DNA of 64,000 nucleotides from Symsagittifera roscoffensis (lineage: Eukaryota > Xenacoelomorpha > Acoela > Convolutidae): contig NC_087066.1 in the NCBI RefSeq assembly GCF_963678635.1, positions 67,777,477 through 67,841,476 on the forward strand, written 5' to 3'. Made by a program: the position numbers and the translations under genes. Position 1 is the stretch's first letter, and every line of letters starts with the position of its first letter. Shown here one piece after another: positions 1 to 12,253 of this stretch. The notes under the pieces are model-generated. The model was given only the letters and a program-made list of their open reading frames with translations. It was not told where the DNA came from and searched no databases.

Positions 1-737
1 GGACGGCCTTGAGACGACGTCTTCCGCTGCCCCAACGGAAAGCGCGTTCAGAGGCAAATTGCGTCGATACGATCTCAAAAATGGTGAAAAAGAAATGTAT
101 TTGCTTTAAGTCATGATGCAAAACAAGGAGGAAATAGATGCTCTCATACTGGAAAGGGTTAAAGAGGGTCCGAACAAGGTGCAAGTCCACGTGGAAGTGG
201 GAATGATCAAAATTCCCACTAAGCAAGACGGGGACAGTGGAAACTTCGAAAGGACCATGCTGTTTCTGAACACTAAGACATTGACAGTGTACTTCGAGGG
301 TATATCTGGGGATTAATTCTTGGAACTGATTGAACATATGGTCAACCAAGTCAATTCGTTCTCTTCTCATGGTAGCGGATGGATTATTGACAGAATTGAA
401 AAATTGCAAATCAGTTTCGCGGCCTTCTCACTAATAGGAGCAGGATCCTACCTCGAGCTACCTGATGCACTCAGCGCAGCATCTACTCTGCTCACAAATA
501 TCAACACTAAAGATGATTACCGTTGCTTTCTCTACTGCTTTGTTGCCTGATATCACAATGTGAATGAGCCGGCCCTCTACCCCACATCTAGACGGTGGCT
601 GGAGAAAAACAAAGTCTCAACCTACAATCTCGACAAAGAAGGAATTGTGAAAATCAATGGGGAATACGAAATGCCAATGGGTCTGAGGATATGGACAGAT
701 TTGAAAAGTTGAACAATTGTCAAATCAACGTCTTCCG

Positions 738-858
738 GTAAGCAAATTCTAATTGCCTTCTAAAAATTTTAAAATTCCTTCATTAATGTTCTTCACCTAT
801 TCAAACACCCTTTTTATTTCATTCCAAACCTAGGTATAAAAATTATTTTTCTGTTAAG
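738..858 (+). other. Probable intron in the polymerase pseudogene
   Basis: The segment starts GTAAGC and ends with a T-rich stretch and TTAAG. Removing its 121 bases keeps one reading frame across the join (…NVF before, YTDGEL after), and both flanks match adjacent parts of the family. The stretch itself has no coding similarity. This is inferred from splice consensus and frame, not from transcripts. Confidence 0.55.
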
Positions 859-3431
859 GTACACCGATGGCGAATTGTTGCCCATAAGAGTATCGAGCAG
901 ATTCACTACTAGCCTGATTGTGGACTTGTTGCTGCTGACAGATGGATTAAAATATCACTATGTTATGATAAGTGATCTCCATAAACTGGTCGAGTACGTG
1001 CGGCACAAAGTGCACCGATTTCAATCTGAGATTTGTCGCAAATGTTTCCACACATGCGCTTCATTCGAAACTCTGAGAAGACATCAAGAACTGTGCTACC
1101 AAGACGAAGATGTCGTCATAACAATGCCCAAGCCGGGAAAAGATGACCACAAGTTCAAAAACTTAACAGCTCGTTGGTACGTACACAGAGTAATCTACTT
1201 TGATTTGGAGTCACTGCTCTTACCAGTATACGGACCGCAACCTGATCCGCGAAAATCTAGCACGCAAACAATTGAAATCCATCAACCGTGCGGCTACGCG
1301 TTAGCAGTAATCGAATTTGGGAAAAAAGACCTGTTAAAGTTTGAGCTTACAAGAGGACCGAATGTGATGGAAGAGCTAATTAGCTCCCTTGAATCGTTAG
1401 CGAGACAAATTTACGTAGAAAAAAAGGAAATATTACACTTTCACTGGTATAACAGACCAGGAACGGGAAGATGCTACAATTTGTTGGATATGCGAGAATG
1501 ATTTTTCCGACAATGATAAAGTGGTACTTGATCAATGCCATTACACCAACAAGTTCCTGGGTTGGGCACACAATGAGTGTAACGTTAATAGAAAAACAAC
1601 AAATTACATTCCAGTGGTAGCTCATAATTTGTCAAATTATGATTTACACTTTATAATCAAAGCGCTGGCAAAAAGCGATTCGGAAAACACTTTTTCCGTA
1701 ATACCCGCATCTGAAGAAAAATAAATATCCTTGACAATCTCAGTATATATAAAAACGTACACGGACAAAAACGGCAAAATCAAAAAACTCTACGAGAATC
1801 TGAGGTTCATCAATTCGTATAGGTTCATGCTAGCATCGTTGGCAAAACTTGTCGATAATTTGCCCAACGAAAAGTTTTTTCTGCTGGAGAACTATTTTGA
1901 AAAACTCGGCCACTCACCTGAAAAAGTCAGTCTGTTGAAACAGAAAGGGCATTACCCCTACTCATACTTCAACTCATTCGAAAAATTCCGAGAAACTCGC
2001 CTTCCCCCACGAGCAATGTGGAAAAAAAGTCTAACAGGAGGGGATGTGAGTGTTTCAAGAAGCGAGTACAATCATGCCCTTAAAGTTTTCACCGAACTGA
2101 AGTGTGGCTCACTTGGTGATTACCACGACTTGTACTTGACTACAGATGTGCTATTGCTTGCTTCCGTTTTCGAAGCTTTTCGGGAAGTTTGCTATCAAAC
2201 ATACGGGCTGGATTGCGCCTGTTACTTCACGGCAAGTAACCTTTCCGGGGACGCCTTTTTAAAAGTTTGTAAGCCCGAACTGAAACTCTTAGCGGACCTT
2301 GAACATCTGGACCTTGTGCAGCGAATGATACGAGGAGGCATGTCGTCGGTCTATGCGCGCCGATTTTACAAAGCAAACAAAAAATACCTCGATGATTTTT
2401 TGCCCTCAGAACCATCAAGCTACATCCTCAATATTGATGCAAACAATTTGTTCGGGGGGATAATGAAACACTGCCCTTTGCCATTAAACGATTTTTCAAT
2501 AGTTGAAAAAAGTCTGGCAGACATACTGCTCACCAGCGAAACCTCAGAGTGGGGTTATATAGTTGAAGTCAATTTAACCATACCCGAAGAACTTCACGAC
2601 TTCTTTGCTGATTACCCCCTTGCCCCTTCTCGTGAAGTAGTGGACATCGGTGCAATGAGCAACGAGCAAGTCGACATGTTGGGAAAATTGGGAATCACCA
2701 CACTGCCAAAAGTGCCAAAGCTTCTACAGACCTTGCATCCTAAAGAAGGTTATGTTTTGCACTACCTTACCCTAAAATTGTACCACGAGCTGGGAATGGA
2801 AATAACTCACCTCGGAAAAGTTCTTCAGTTCCGCCAAAGTCACTGGATGGCACCCTTTGTCGACCTCAACACCCGCCTACGAAAAGCCGCGGTAAATAAT
2901 TCCAGGAGAACTTCTACAAGCTAATTGTTAATTCAGCTTTCAGTAAGACAATGGAGTCTAAGTTAGGAGGAAAGAAGCTGAAGATTGTAAGGAATGAGAG
3001 AGAAGTTTTACAAAAACAGCTCTGAGCTCAATGAAAAGCTTTCAAATCATTGACGATCAATTAGCCACAATTAGCTTTTCGGTAACAAAAATATTGTGGG
3101 TTAAACCTATGATAGTTGGTGCGACCATCCTAGACCTCGCCAAGCGTTTCATGTTTCAGTTTCATTATCAAAAAAAAGAAACCAAATCTAAACTTGGAAC
3201 TCCTTTACTCCGACACGGATAGTTTTATTTACGCTATAAAAACTGATGACGTTTACCGAGACTTGGAGAAAATAAAAGCTGATTTCGACTTTTCAAATTA
3301 CGATAAGGACCATTTCTTGTTCGAGGTTACCAATAAGAAAGCTGTGCTGAAGTTCAAAGACGAGACTGGTGGGAAGCCGATCAGAGAATTCATCGCCCTA
3401 AAACCGAAACTATATTCGGTCGTCCTTAATG

Positions 3432-3760
3432 GTAAATAAAATTTAAGCCACCCTTCCACCCTCCATTCCTACCTTTTACAGAACGAAATTACCACCACCA
3501 ACCTACCTACACCCCTTAATTTGTTGCATTAAACTATGGGCATTTAGCTGATTTAGGCAACATTATACAATGTTGCCTAAACGTTGATTTATCTGACAAC
3601 ATATTCCCTCTTTTTTCCTCTTTTTTAACCATAATTTAGAGTCTTCTGCTCTTTTTTGGTAAAATGAATCAAATTTTGTTCGGTATAAATTGAGTTGCTG
3701 AAGTGAAATTAAGCTATCCCCTACGTTGTAGAAAAGAATAATAATTTTGCTTCTGTTTAG
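3432..3760 (+). other. Probable intron in the polymerase pseudogene
   Basis: The segment starts GTAAAT right after SVVLN and ends TTCTGTTTAG. The exons on both sides are phase 1 and join in frame to the conserved C-terminal block beginning near SAKGIK. The 329 bases between are AT-rich and non-coding. A spliced Polinton-type polymerase would imply that the copy was, or still is, read as a nuclear gene. Confidence 0.6.
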
Positions 3761-4653
3761 AAGGCACTCAAAAATTGAGTGCCAAAGGAATTAAACGGAG
3801 TGCACAGAGAAAACTGGTCCACCAAACCTTCAGGGACACATTGTTCACTGGAAAAACAATGAGAGTGTACAACTATAATATAGTTTCGAAAGGTCACACC
3901 AATATGACAGTGAAACAAAACAAACTTGCATTATCACCATTCGACTCAAAACGTTTTCTACTTTTCGACGGAATTTCGACAGTGCCCTTTGGCCATAAAG
4001 CCGCTGAAGAAAATGCTTTTCTAGAAGACATTTACATGGAAACCGAGTGGGCCAACTCATACAATGAAACTGATAACAGTTCTCCCAATTTTACACTTCC
4101 GGATTGAGGATTTTTACAGCGGCCCTACTCAGAAGCAGAGCTGCAAGAAGAAAAAGAAGCTTGTAGTAGCCGAGTCCGTGAACGTCCCCCTATAAAAAAC
4201 CCATTTATTTTATCTGAAGCTTCAGAAGAACAACCATCTAAAAAACAGCGCAAAGAAAACCAAAACAATAAACATTAAAATCTGAAACGTATTTTTTCAG
4301 ATGATTTTTACTGTTCGTCCTTTTTAAACTTCGACTTGTATATGTTTTGGTTTTTACCAATTTACAACTAATAAAATACTCGTATTGAGCTCAATCACTG
4401 TTTTAACATAAATAGCTTCAGGCAAATAAACTAGTAGACACAAACCAAGTGTTAATTCAAACAAATGTGTAAATTCCTTAGGCTTGTTTTCAATAACAAA
4501 CTTTAATAGCATGACAAATCTTTGACGAAAAGAAAGAAAGCCAGGAAATGATATCCACATGAAACTAGGACGAAAAAAAAAGTTCAGGAATTAGGACGAT
4601 TAATTTTAATTATCGCGGGAAAAGGGACCGCTTTAAAAGGAATTAGAAGGAAT

Positions 4654-4869
4654 TATTGTATCGCGTCCCGGTTGTTGAGCTCAGCTTAACAAGATCCTAA
4701 GGAGGGGGTCTTTTACTTTAGGGGTGGGAACTTGCGATCATTTACAAAATCCTAGGATAGGGGTCCTCCAAAAAATTAAGGACCCCTTTCCTAGGATTTT
4801 GCTTTACGTGAGGACCCCCCCCCCCTTAGGAAGAACCCCCCCCCTTAGGATCCGGGACACGATACAATA
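4654..4869. mobile_element. Short inverted-repeat element (MITE-like), 216 bp
   Basis: The ends are inverted copies: TATTGTATCGCGTCCCGG on the left and the complement of TATTGTATCGTGTCCCGG on the right, 17 of 18 bases matching. Inside are further hairpin-forming pairs, TCCTAAGGAGGGGGTC-like and TCCTAGGATAGGGGTCC-like, and C runs of 9 to 12. There is no coding capacity. The target duplication is unclear because the flanks are AT-rich. The open frame across the region (4724-5053) is incidental. Confidence 0.6.
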
Positions 4870-7800
4870 CTACTTGCGCTTGTCCTATAGCTCTTTGGTC
4901 TTCAAAATCGAACCATTGCCACCATTGATTAGAAGATATACTTCAATTTTAAAAGTTTTGGTTGTAATCCATTCGGCTGGATGTCCAAAACTAAAGCCCC
5001 TATTCTATTTCATCATGACATTTTTTGCCGTTAGCTATTCGAAGTTTCCGTAGCAGTTGTTTTATTAATCTCCTTTTCAGTCTCATAAAAGTACTCACTA
5101 CAAAAACCTGGTGTTTTTCATCTTAAATTTTTCGAAACTTTTTACACAGTAATTCGGTTAGAGGGGAGAAATCAGAACCACGCAGTAATTCCTCGTGCAG
5201 ATACGTTGCATCATTCCACTAGTTACTCTTCCCACTCTTCTTACTCTTCCGCGATACGTTACTCTGTAACATTTTTTCATAGCTGCTAGACATTCTGTTT
5301 TTTCTTTCTGCAATTGCAAAGTTTTATACACCAATATCTGTTTGCATTGATACGGAGAGCACTATCCTGTAATCAGTACTGTATCATAGCTGTTCACTGA
5401 TACTACGTATGCACTTTTGTTCTATTGCAAAATCTAAACCAAAAAGTCACAGGAAGCAGTTGTCTGCCTTTTTTACATTTTCTGGGCAAATTCTTCTTAT
5501 TTTGGTTTCATTTGCTTTTTAAAATCATCGGTATCCATTGTTATTAATGCTTTATTGTTACCTGTCAATAAATTACTGTTATAAGTTTTTATGCGTCTCG
5601 ACTTTCCAAGCCGTTTGTATGTTTCGATTCGTAACAGGAAACATTACTTACTTCCGCTGTCTACCAGACTTGTTTCATTCATTAACATCTCTACCTTAAA
5701 ACATTTACTTCTCTTCCTTCAGCTCAACCTGATTACGTTGGTATTTTTCACCTATTTATTAACCAAAAAAAAAATTTTTTGTCGTAGTTTTTTGTTTTTG
5801 TCTTTATCGTTTTTGCACAAGTGTTTGGTCCTGAGGTGTAAATTTTGGATCTGCCACTTGAACCTTGCTCCCTATATTCTTTCACGTCGCGTCGCGTTAC
5901 TCCGCTCTACCTTACATCACAAAAGTTTCGTGTACTTATCCCTGAGGTCGGAGTTGTTTTTAGAAGGTCCTACTTGCTAAAACTAGCTTAAGCAACGTTG
6001 TTAACGCCTTCTAACTATAGTTTATCAAATATATAAATCAGAAAAATGATTAGTTTTTCTGAACTTTCATATCAGTTTTTCAAAATCGAAAATTGCAAAT
6101 AACTTATTTTTTTTCGAGAATTGCAATTAACTCGATTTACAATTAATTCGATAAAATAACACAGTTTTAAACAAGCAGTTCAAAAATTCCAAATTGATAG
6201 AAGTATTTCAATTGATTATCAATTATTACAGGCCATTTACTAGCCAAACAATACTGGCATAATTTTTTTTGGTTTCCCTGTCGCCACTGTAGGAAACCAC
6301 CAGGTCACAATTTAATTCGGTTTTTCCCTGCTATCGTAAGAACTAACGCTTCGAATCATTTTTTGAATTCATTGATAAAATATTTGTTTTTTTTTCGCAT
6401 TGAATTATTGCGATTAATAAAAAAGTTACAAAAATTTAGAGAAGCTTTTTGTACTTTAAAAAAAGTTAATTGGCTGAATTTTTTGCAAACAAGTTGATTT
6501 GTGATGGTTCCGGATTAAGACGTTCAGCTCTTATTTATCTTAACTATTTAACTATCAAGAGTACGGGTTTCTCTCCACTGTTTCTACTTACCTGTCGTCT
6601 ACTCTTGACAAAATTAAATCAAAGTTTTTAATTTTTCTGACGAGCAGTCTTACACAACACAATGTCAAACACATTTTATGTTTGTTGATTTTTTACGGAA
6701 AAAATGCTCTTTTTTTATCTGATGCCATAAAGTTTGGTTGAATTGGTAAAATAATATGAAAATAACGTTCAAAAATTTTCCCTTAAGAATTTTTTTTTTA
6801 ATCAAAAATGAGTTTGCAATCAAAAAAGAGACCCTTAATTCAACATAATTCTTTTATCTGTTTATCTGTTTTATGAGAAACAATGTTTATCATTAAGATC
6901 AGAAATAATTTTTTTTAACCTGTAAATGGCTTTCATGTAACAAAAACAGCCACACACTTGTATTACTTGAATTTTAAGCCAACCGCATTGAAGTCCTACT
7001 GTTAGTTTTTGCCTTCTCTGCAGTATGCCACTGATTGCTTTTTTCTAGCGCTGATTTCTGTATAATTCAGAGTTTTTTGCATAGCTAATACTGCGATATT
7101 TCAAGGCAATTTCAATAGTGTTTCTGTAGAAAATCGGAGCTAAAACTTAATAGTTTTTAAATCGAATTAGTAGCTTTCAAGTCAGAGGGTGAGGTTAATA
7201 TACCCTACAATTTTAATAAAAATAAAAACTCGTGGCGTAGAGTTACCGTACGTGTCTGCTAAGTTGATATTTGAGGAATCAAGAGCAAGTAAGTTTATGC
7301 TTTTGATATTTTTTATTCTAAGATTGTTGAAACTCTTTTTACACAATAATTCGGTTAGAGGTTAGAAATAGAACATCACTTTGATTTTTCGTTCAGATAG
7401 GTTTCATCAACCCACGAGATACTCTTCGTGCGAGCCGTTATTGTGTATTGTTTTGTCGGTTTTTCGTGTCCGCTGGATATTCTCGTATTTCTTTCTGCAT
7501 TTGCAAAGTTTTCTACACCAGTATCTGTTTGTACTGATATGGGTAGCACTACCCTGTAATTACTACTGTATAATAGCTTACCGATATCAAGAATGCTTTC
7601 TAGGTATTATATGAAAGCCAAACCAAGAAGACAGGGGGAGCAGTTGCTTGCCATAATACGTTTTTCTGGGCGAATTCTTCATATTTTGTTTTCATTTGCT
7701 TTTTAAATTCGTCGGTACCAATATTTTTTTTAATTATGCTGAATGTTAGCTGTCAATAGTTTTCAAAGTTTTTATGCTTCTCGGCTCTATGTAAAACTAC

Positions 7801-7890
7801 TTTGAAACGTTTAGTTTTTTTTCGTCGAACTCAACCTGATTACGTTGGTGTAATTGATCTTTTTGTTTCAAGGACAATTTTTTATGCGAG

Positions 7891-8115
7891 TCAAGCGTAC
7901 ACACATGGAACAGTTTTGCCAGGTTTTGTCCAATGACCCTTTCGCTCACACATTCGACAATTGTCGCAGTTGTTTGTTTTCCTTTTGACACTTTTCGCAC
8001 GAGTGCTTAGTCCTGGAGTTGGATTTTTTGATCTGCCAGGTGCTTCTTGCTCACTAAACGTGTTACTCCACCCGTAGATTCGCGTTACTCCACTCGATCT
8101 TACTCCACTGAATTT
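7891..8115 (-). CDS. Repeat-borne open frame with a zinc-finger-like cysteine pattern, copy 1
   Basis: A stop-to-stop frame of 75 codons runs on the minus strand and ends at TGA 7891-7893. Its C-terminal part is basic and then reads NNCDNCRMCERKGHW, with another Cys after KPGKTVP: C-x2-C-x2-C-x14-C. This spacing and the NC..C..C..RK.GH wording resemble the second knuckle of CXXC zinc fingers of the TET/CXXC4/CXXC5 type, though the first knuckle is not visible. The N-terminal part has short SGV repeats. A possible splice donor, GTGTAC, lies just after the last Cys, so it could be an exon. Frame length is identical in the second copy. Function is unknown; it may be a fossil exon. Confidence 0.35.
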   Translation of the reverse strand, partial: KFSGVRSSGVTRIYGWSNTFSEQEAPGRSKNPTPGLSTRAKSVKRKTNNCDNCRMCERKGHWTKPGKTVPCVYA

Positions 8116-8393
8116 TTACGCAATTATACTGCAGTCGGAGTTGTTTTTGCTCGCTGAAACTAGCTTACTCGCTAAATATAGATTAAGCAACTTTCTTAAG
8201 TCCCTCCAACTCCAATGTATCAATTCAATTAGTTTTTCTGAATTATCGCCATATTTTGCTACAACTGATTTTTTTCTAATTTTTTATAATATGCTTGACA
8301 GTTTTTCAACAATTTGAAATTTTGTTTTGAAACTCAATTGTTCTTCATGACTCTTTTTGTTTTTGGTTCTTTTTGGTAATCTATGACAAAAGC

Positions 8394-8909
8394 TTCAATC
8401 TTATAGAAAAGTGTGAAAGAGCTAAGAAGTTGAAGTTGCTTGAAAAGAGTTTGAAAAGCGAGAACACGGATGACAGCCAAAAGTGCCTATTGAATTTGCT
8501 ACAGCCATTTCTAAAATTTGGATATATCCCTTTCTTATAATAACAGGAAACAATTTTCAAAGCTTCTAGGAAGTGTTTAGTAGATCTCACTAATTTTATT
8601 GTCTAAACAGAGTTTTTGAAAATATACAATAAAGTGAACCTAAAAACAGGGGAAAACTGTTATTTATTTGGTGAATATATACAAAAAAAAATTGACTATC
8701 GAATAAAGCAGTTGAAACCTTATTCACGACTTTTAAGGAAAGCAGTTAGTCAAATTAGAGCAAACTTATTTGGGAAAGCTGGAACACAAACGAAGACAAG
8801 TTATGGATGTAAAATCAAACCCTTTCAAATTAGTGGTTATACTTTGAACATCCAATTTTTTTGTTTTGTCACTTTAAGAATTGTGCAATTAAATAACTGT
8901 TTAATTTGA
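8394..8909 (+). pseudogene. Unrecognised protein-like frame in the tandem unit, copy 1
   Basis: A single frame runs through this stretch with three TAA stops, at about 8538-8543 (two in a row) and 8605-8607. Before the stops it reads LIEKCERAKKLKLLEKSL…, a charged helix-like segment. After them comes NLKTGENCYLFGEYIQKK and a basic segment (LLRKAVSQIRANLFGKAG). The inverted copy at 24979-25191 has Cys in place of Phe (CYLCGEY), giving a C-x2-C. I do not recognise the family. Unchanged wording over several copies suggests descent from coding sequence, but this copy cannot be translated through. Confidence 0.4.
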
Positions 8910-11900
8910 TACTACAATTTTACAATTTTTCTCAATATCTTGTAGTATATGTCAACTTGGTTTTAGCTAAAGCTTTCTACTCAACAGTTTGGAGCGCTAT
9001 CAGTTATTATCATAGATTAACCCTTTGCTCAAAAATTAAACATTAAGTTTTTTAACATTTGTCTAATCTTTTGACTGTTTCCCTGATCACTCAATTGCCT
9101 CTCTATATAAGGCTTTTGACCCATATATATGATTAACCATCTACAGCTTATTGTGTTAAGAAGAGTTTGACCTTTCTTTCAATATATGGTTGCAGTTGTT
9201 TTATTAATCTCCTTTTGAGTCTCTTAAAAGTACTCACTACAAAAACCTGGTGTTTTTCATCTTAACTTTTTCGAAACTTTTTACACAGTAATTCGGTTAG
9301 AGGGGAGAAATCAGAACCACGCAGTAATTCCTCGTGCAGATACGTTGCATCATTCCACTAGTTACTCTTCCTACTGTTCTTATTCTTCCGCGATACGTTA
9401 CTCTGTAAAAAATTTTCATAGCTGCTAGACATTCTGGTTTTTCTTTCTGCAATTGCAAAGTTTTATACGCCAATATCTGTTTGCATTGATACGGAGAGCA
9501 CTATCCTGTAATCAGTACTGTATCATAGCTGTTCACTGATACTACGTATGCACTTTTGTTCTATTGCAAAATCTAAACCAAAAAGTCACAGGAAGCAGTT
9601 GTCTGCCTTTTTTACATTTTCTGGGCAAATTCTTCTGATTTTGGTTTCATTTGATTTTTAAAATCATCGGTATCCATTGTTATTAACGCTTTATTGTTAC
9701 CTGTCAATAAATTACTGTTATAAGTTGTTATGCGTCTCGACTTTCCAAGCCGTTTGTTTGTTTCGGTTCGTAACAGGAAACATTACTTACTTCCGCTGTC
9801 TACCAGACATGTTTCATTCATTAACATCTCTACCCTAAAACATTTAGTTCTCTTCCTTCAGCTCAACCTGATTACGTTGGTGTTTTTGACCTATTTATTA
9901 ACCAAAAAAATTTTTTTTTTGTCGTAGTTTTTTGTTTTTGTCTTTATCGTTTTTGCACGAGTGTTTGGTCCTGAGGTGTAAATTTTGGATCTGCCACTTG
10001 AACCGTGCTCCCTATATTCTTTCACGTCGCGTCGCGTTACTCCGCTCTACCTTACATCACAAAAATTTCGTGTACTTATCCCTGAGGTCGGAGTTGTTTT
10101 TAGAAGGTCCTACTTGCTAAAACTAGCTTAAGCAACGTTGTTAACTCCTTCTAACTATAGTTTATCAAATATATAAATCAGAAAAATGATTAGTTTTTCT
10201 GAACTTTCATATCAGTTTTTCAAAATCGAAAATTGCAAATAACCTTTTTTTTCGAGAATTACAATTAACTCGATTTACAATTAATACGATAAAATAACAC
10301 AGTTTTAAACAAGCAGTTCAAAAATTCCAAATTGATAGAAGTATTTCAATTGATTATCAATTATTACAGGCCATTTACTAGCCAAACAATACTGGCATAA
10401 TTTTTTTTGGTTTCCCTGTCGCCACTGTAGGAAACCACCAGGTCACAATTTAATTCGGTTTTTCCCTGCTATCGTAAGAACTAACGCTTCGAATCATTGA
10501 ATTCATTGATAAAATATTTGTTTTTTTTCGCATTGAATTATTGCGATTATTAAAAAAGTTACAAAAATTTAGAGAAGCTTTTTGTACTTTAAAAAAAGTT
10601 AATTGGCTGAATTTTTTGCAAACAAGTTGATTTGTGATGGTTCCGGATTAAGACGTTCAGCTCTTATTTATCTTAACTATTTAACTATCAAGAGTACGGG
10701 TTTCTCTCCACTGTTTCTACTTACCTGTCGTCTACTCTTGACAAAATTAAATCAAAGTTTTTAATTTTTCTGACGAGCAGTCTTACACAACACAATGTCA
10801 AACACATTTTATGTTTGTTGATTTTTTACGGAAAAAATGCTCTTTTTTTATCTGATGCCATAAAGTTTGGTTGAATTGGTAAAATAATATGAAAATAACG
10901 TTCAAAAATTTTCCCTTAAGATTTTTTTTTTAAATCAAAAATGAGTTTGCAATCAAAAAAGAGACCCTTAATTCAACATAATTCTTTTATCTGTTTATCT
11001 GTTTTATGAGAAACAATGTTTATCATTAAGATCAGAAATAATTTTTTTTAACCTGTAAATGGCCTTCATGTAACAAAAACAGCCACACACTTGTATTACT
11101 TGAATTTTAAGCCAACCGCATTGAAGTCCTACTGTTAGTTTTTGCCTTCTCTGCAGTATGCCACTGATTGCTTTTTTCTAGCGCTGATTTCTGTATAATT
11201 CAGAGTTTTTTGCATAGCTAATACTGCGATATTTCAAGGAAATTTCAATAGTGTTTCTGTAGAAAATCGGAGCTAAAACTTAATAGTTTTTAAATCGAAT
11301 TAGTAGCTTTCAAGTCAGAGGGTGAGGTTAATATACCCTACAATTTTAATAAAAATAAAAACTCGTGGCGTAGAGTTACCGTACGTGTCTGCTAAGTTGA
11401 TATTTGAGGAATCAAGAGCAAGTAAGTTTATGCTTTTGATATTTTTTATTCTAAGATTGTTGAAATTCTTTTTACACAATAATTCGGTTAGAGGTTAGAA
11501 ATAGAACATCACTTTGATTTTTCGTTCAGATATGTTTCATCAACCCACGAGATACTCTTCGTGCGAGCCGTTATTGTGTATTGTTTTGTCGGTTTTTCGT
11601 GTCCGCTGGATATTCTCGTATTTCTTTCTGCATTTGCAAAGTTTTCTACACCAGTATCTGTTTGTACTGATATGGGTAGCACTACCCTGTAATTACTACT
11701 GTATAATAGCTTACCGATATCATGGATGCTTTCTTGGTATTATATGAAACCCAAACCAAAAAGACAGGGGGAGCAGTTGTTTGCCATAATACGTTTTTCT
11801 GGGCGAATTCTTCATATTTTGTTTTCATTTGCTTTTTAAATTCGTCGGTACCAATATTTTTTTAAATTATGCTGAATGTTAGCTGTCAATAGTTTTCAAA

Positions 11901-12028
11901 GTTTTTATGCTTCTCGGCTCTATGTAAAACTACTTTGAAACGTTTAGTTTTTTTTTTTCGTCGAACTCAACCTGATTACGTTGGTGTGTTTGATTTTTTT
12001 TTGTGTCAAGGACAATTTTTTATGCGAG

Positions 12029-12253
12029 TCAAGCGTACACACATGGAACAGTTTTGCCAGGTTTTGTCCAATGACCCTTTCGCTCACACGTTCGACAATT
12101 GTCACAGTTGTTTGTTTTCCTTTTGACACTTTTCGCACGAGTGCTTAGTCCTGGAGTTGGATTTTTTGATCTGCCAGGTGCTTCTTGCTCACTAAACTTG
12201 TTACTCCACCCGTAGATTCGCGTTACTCCACTCGATCTTACTCCACTGAATTT
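12029..12253 (-). CDS. Repeat-borne open frame with a zinc-finger-like cysteine pattern, copy 2
   Basis: Counterpart of 7891-8115 in the second tandem unit, with the same 225-base length and all four cysteines kept. The one residue change in the Cys-rich part is Met to Thr (CRTC). A diverged relative lies on the minus strand near 5800-5870 and 9940-10010, in the first monomer of each unit. It keeps GRSK, GPNT and KTKTKNYDK but has lost the cysteines. Confidence 0.35.
   Translation of the reverse strand, partial: KFSGVRSSGVTRIYGWSNKFSEQEAPGRSKNPTPGLSTRAKSVKRKTNNCDNCRTCERKGHWTKPGKTVPCVYA

Larger units (their letters stand above)
1..4278 (+). pseudogene. Polinton/Maverick-type family B DNA polymerase, decayed, 5' end cut by the window
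   Basis: Fragments in consecutive frames line up in order with the DNA_pol_B_2 (protein-primed) family of Polintons and adintovirus-like elements. An N-terminal region holds GSGWIIDRI at about 375-400. An exonuclease-type D-x-E (YFDLESLL) lies near 1200-1215. A zinc-ribbon-like region with AHNECN lies near 1570. Palm motif A-like YILNIDANNLFG is near 2420-2455 and motif C YSDTDSF near 3205-3225. A conserved C-terminal block starts SAKGIKRS at 3775, followed by a Lys/Glu-rich tail to a TAA at 4276. Lesions: frame changes near 318, 690, 1440-1480, 2905 and 3185, further breaks between 2990 and 3030, an in-frame TAA at 1722-1724 and an in-frame TGA at 4105-4107. Two intron-like segments also interrupt it. 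No integrase, packaging ATPase, protease or capsid gene was found beside it, so this is a fragment of an old element. Family assignment is by recognised motifs; confidence in the family is high, in the exact borders low. Confidence 0.85.
5053..9191 (+). repeat. Copy 1 of a 4.14-kb direct tandem duplication
   Basis: This segment is repeated almost base for base from 9192, with an offset of 4139 at the left end and about 4133 in the middle. Differences are scattered substitutions and small indels in homopolymers. The junction at 9187-9192 joins the right end (ATATGGTTG) to the left end (GCAGTTGTTTTATT) with a few bases of overlap. Inside are two diverged monomers about 2.1-2.2 kb apart (starting near 5127 and 7317). 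Each has the TTTTTACACARTAATTCGGTTAGAGG-type start and a CTCAACCTGATTACGTTGGT segment. Decayed coding pieces lie at 7891-8115 (minus) and 8394-8909 (plus). Confidence 0.9.

Noticed and set aside
4724-5053. 110-codon open frame over the end of the 4654-4869 element
   Set aside because: It runs through C homopolymers and an inverted terminus, has no motif, and stops at the start of the tandem unit.
5591-5980. Plus-strand 129-codon frame rich in Leu/Phe, repeated at 9730
   Set aside because: The minus strand of the same bases matches the second monomer's basic/Cys-rich frame, so the plus-strand frame is probably its shadow. In the second copy it is split by a stop.
7381-7614. 77-codon frame, repeated at 11514
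   Set aside because: The near-identical copies simply reflect the tandem duplication, and the related first monomer at 5160-5410 does not keep the frame.
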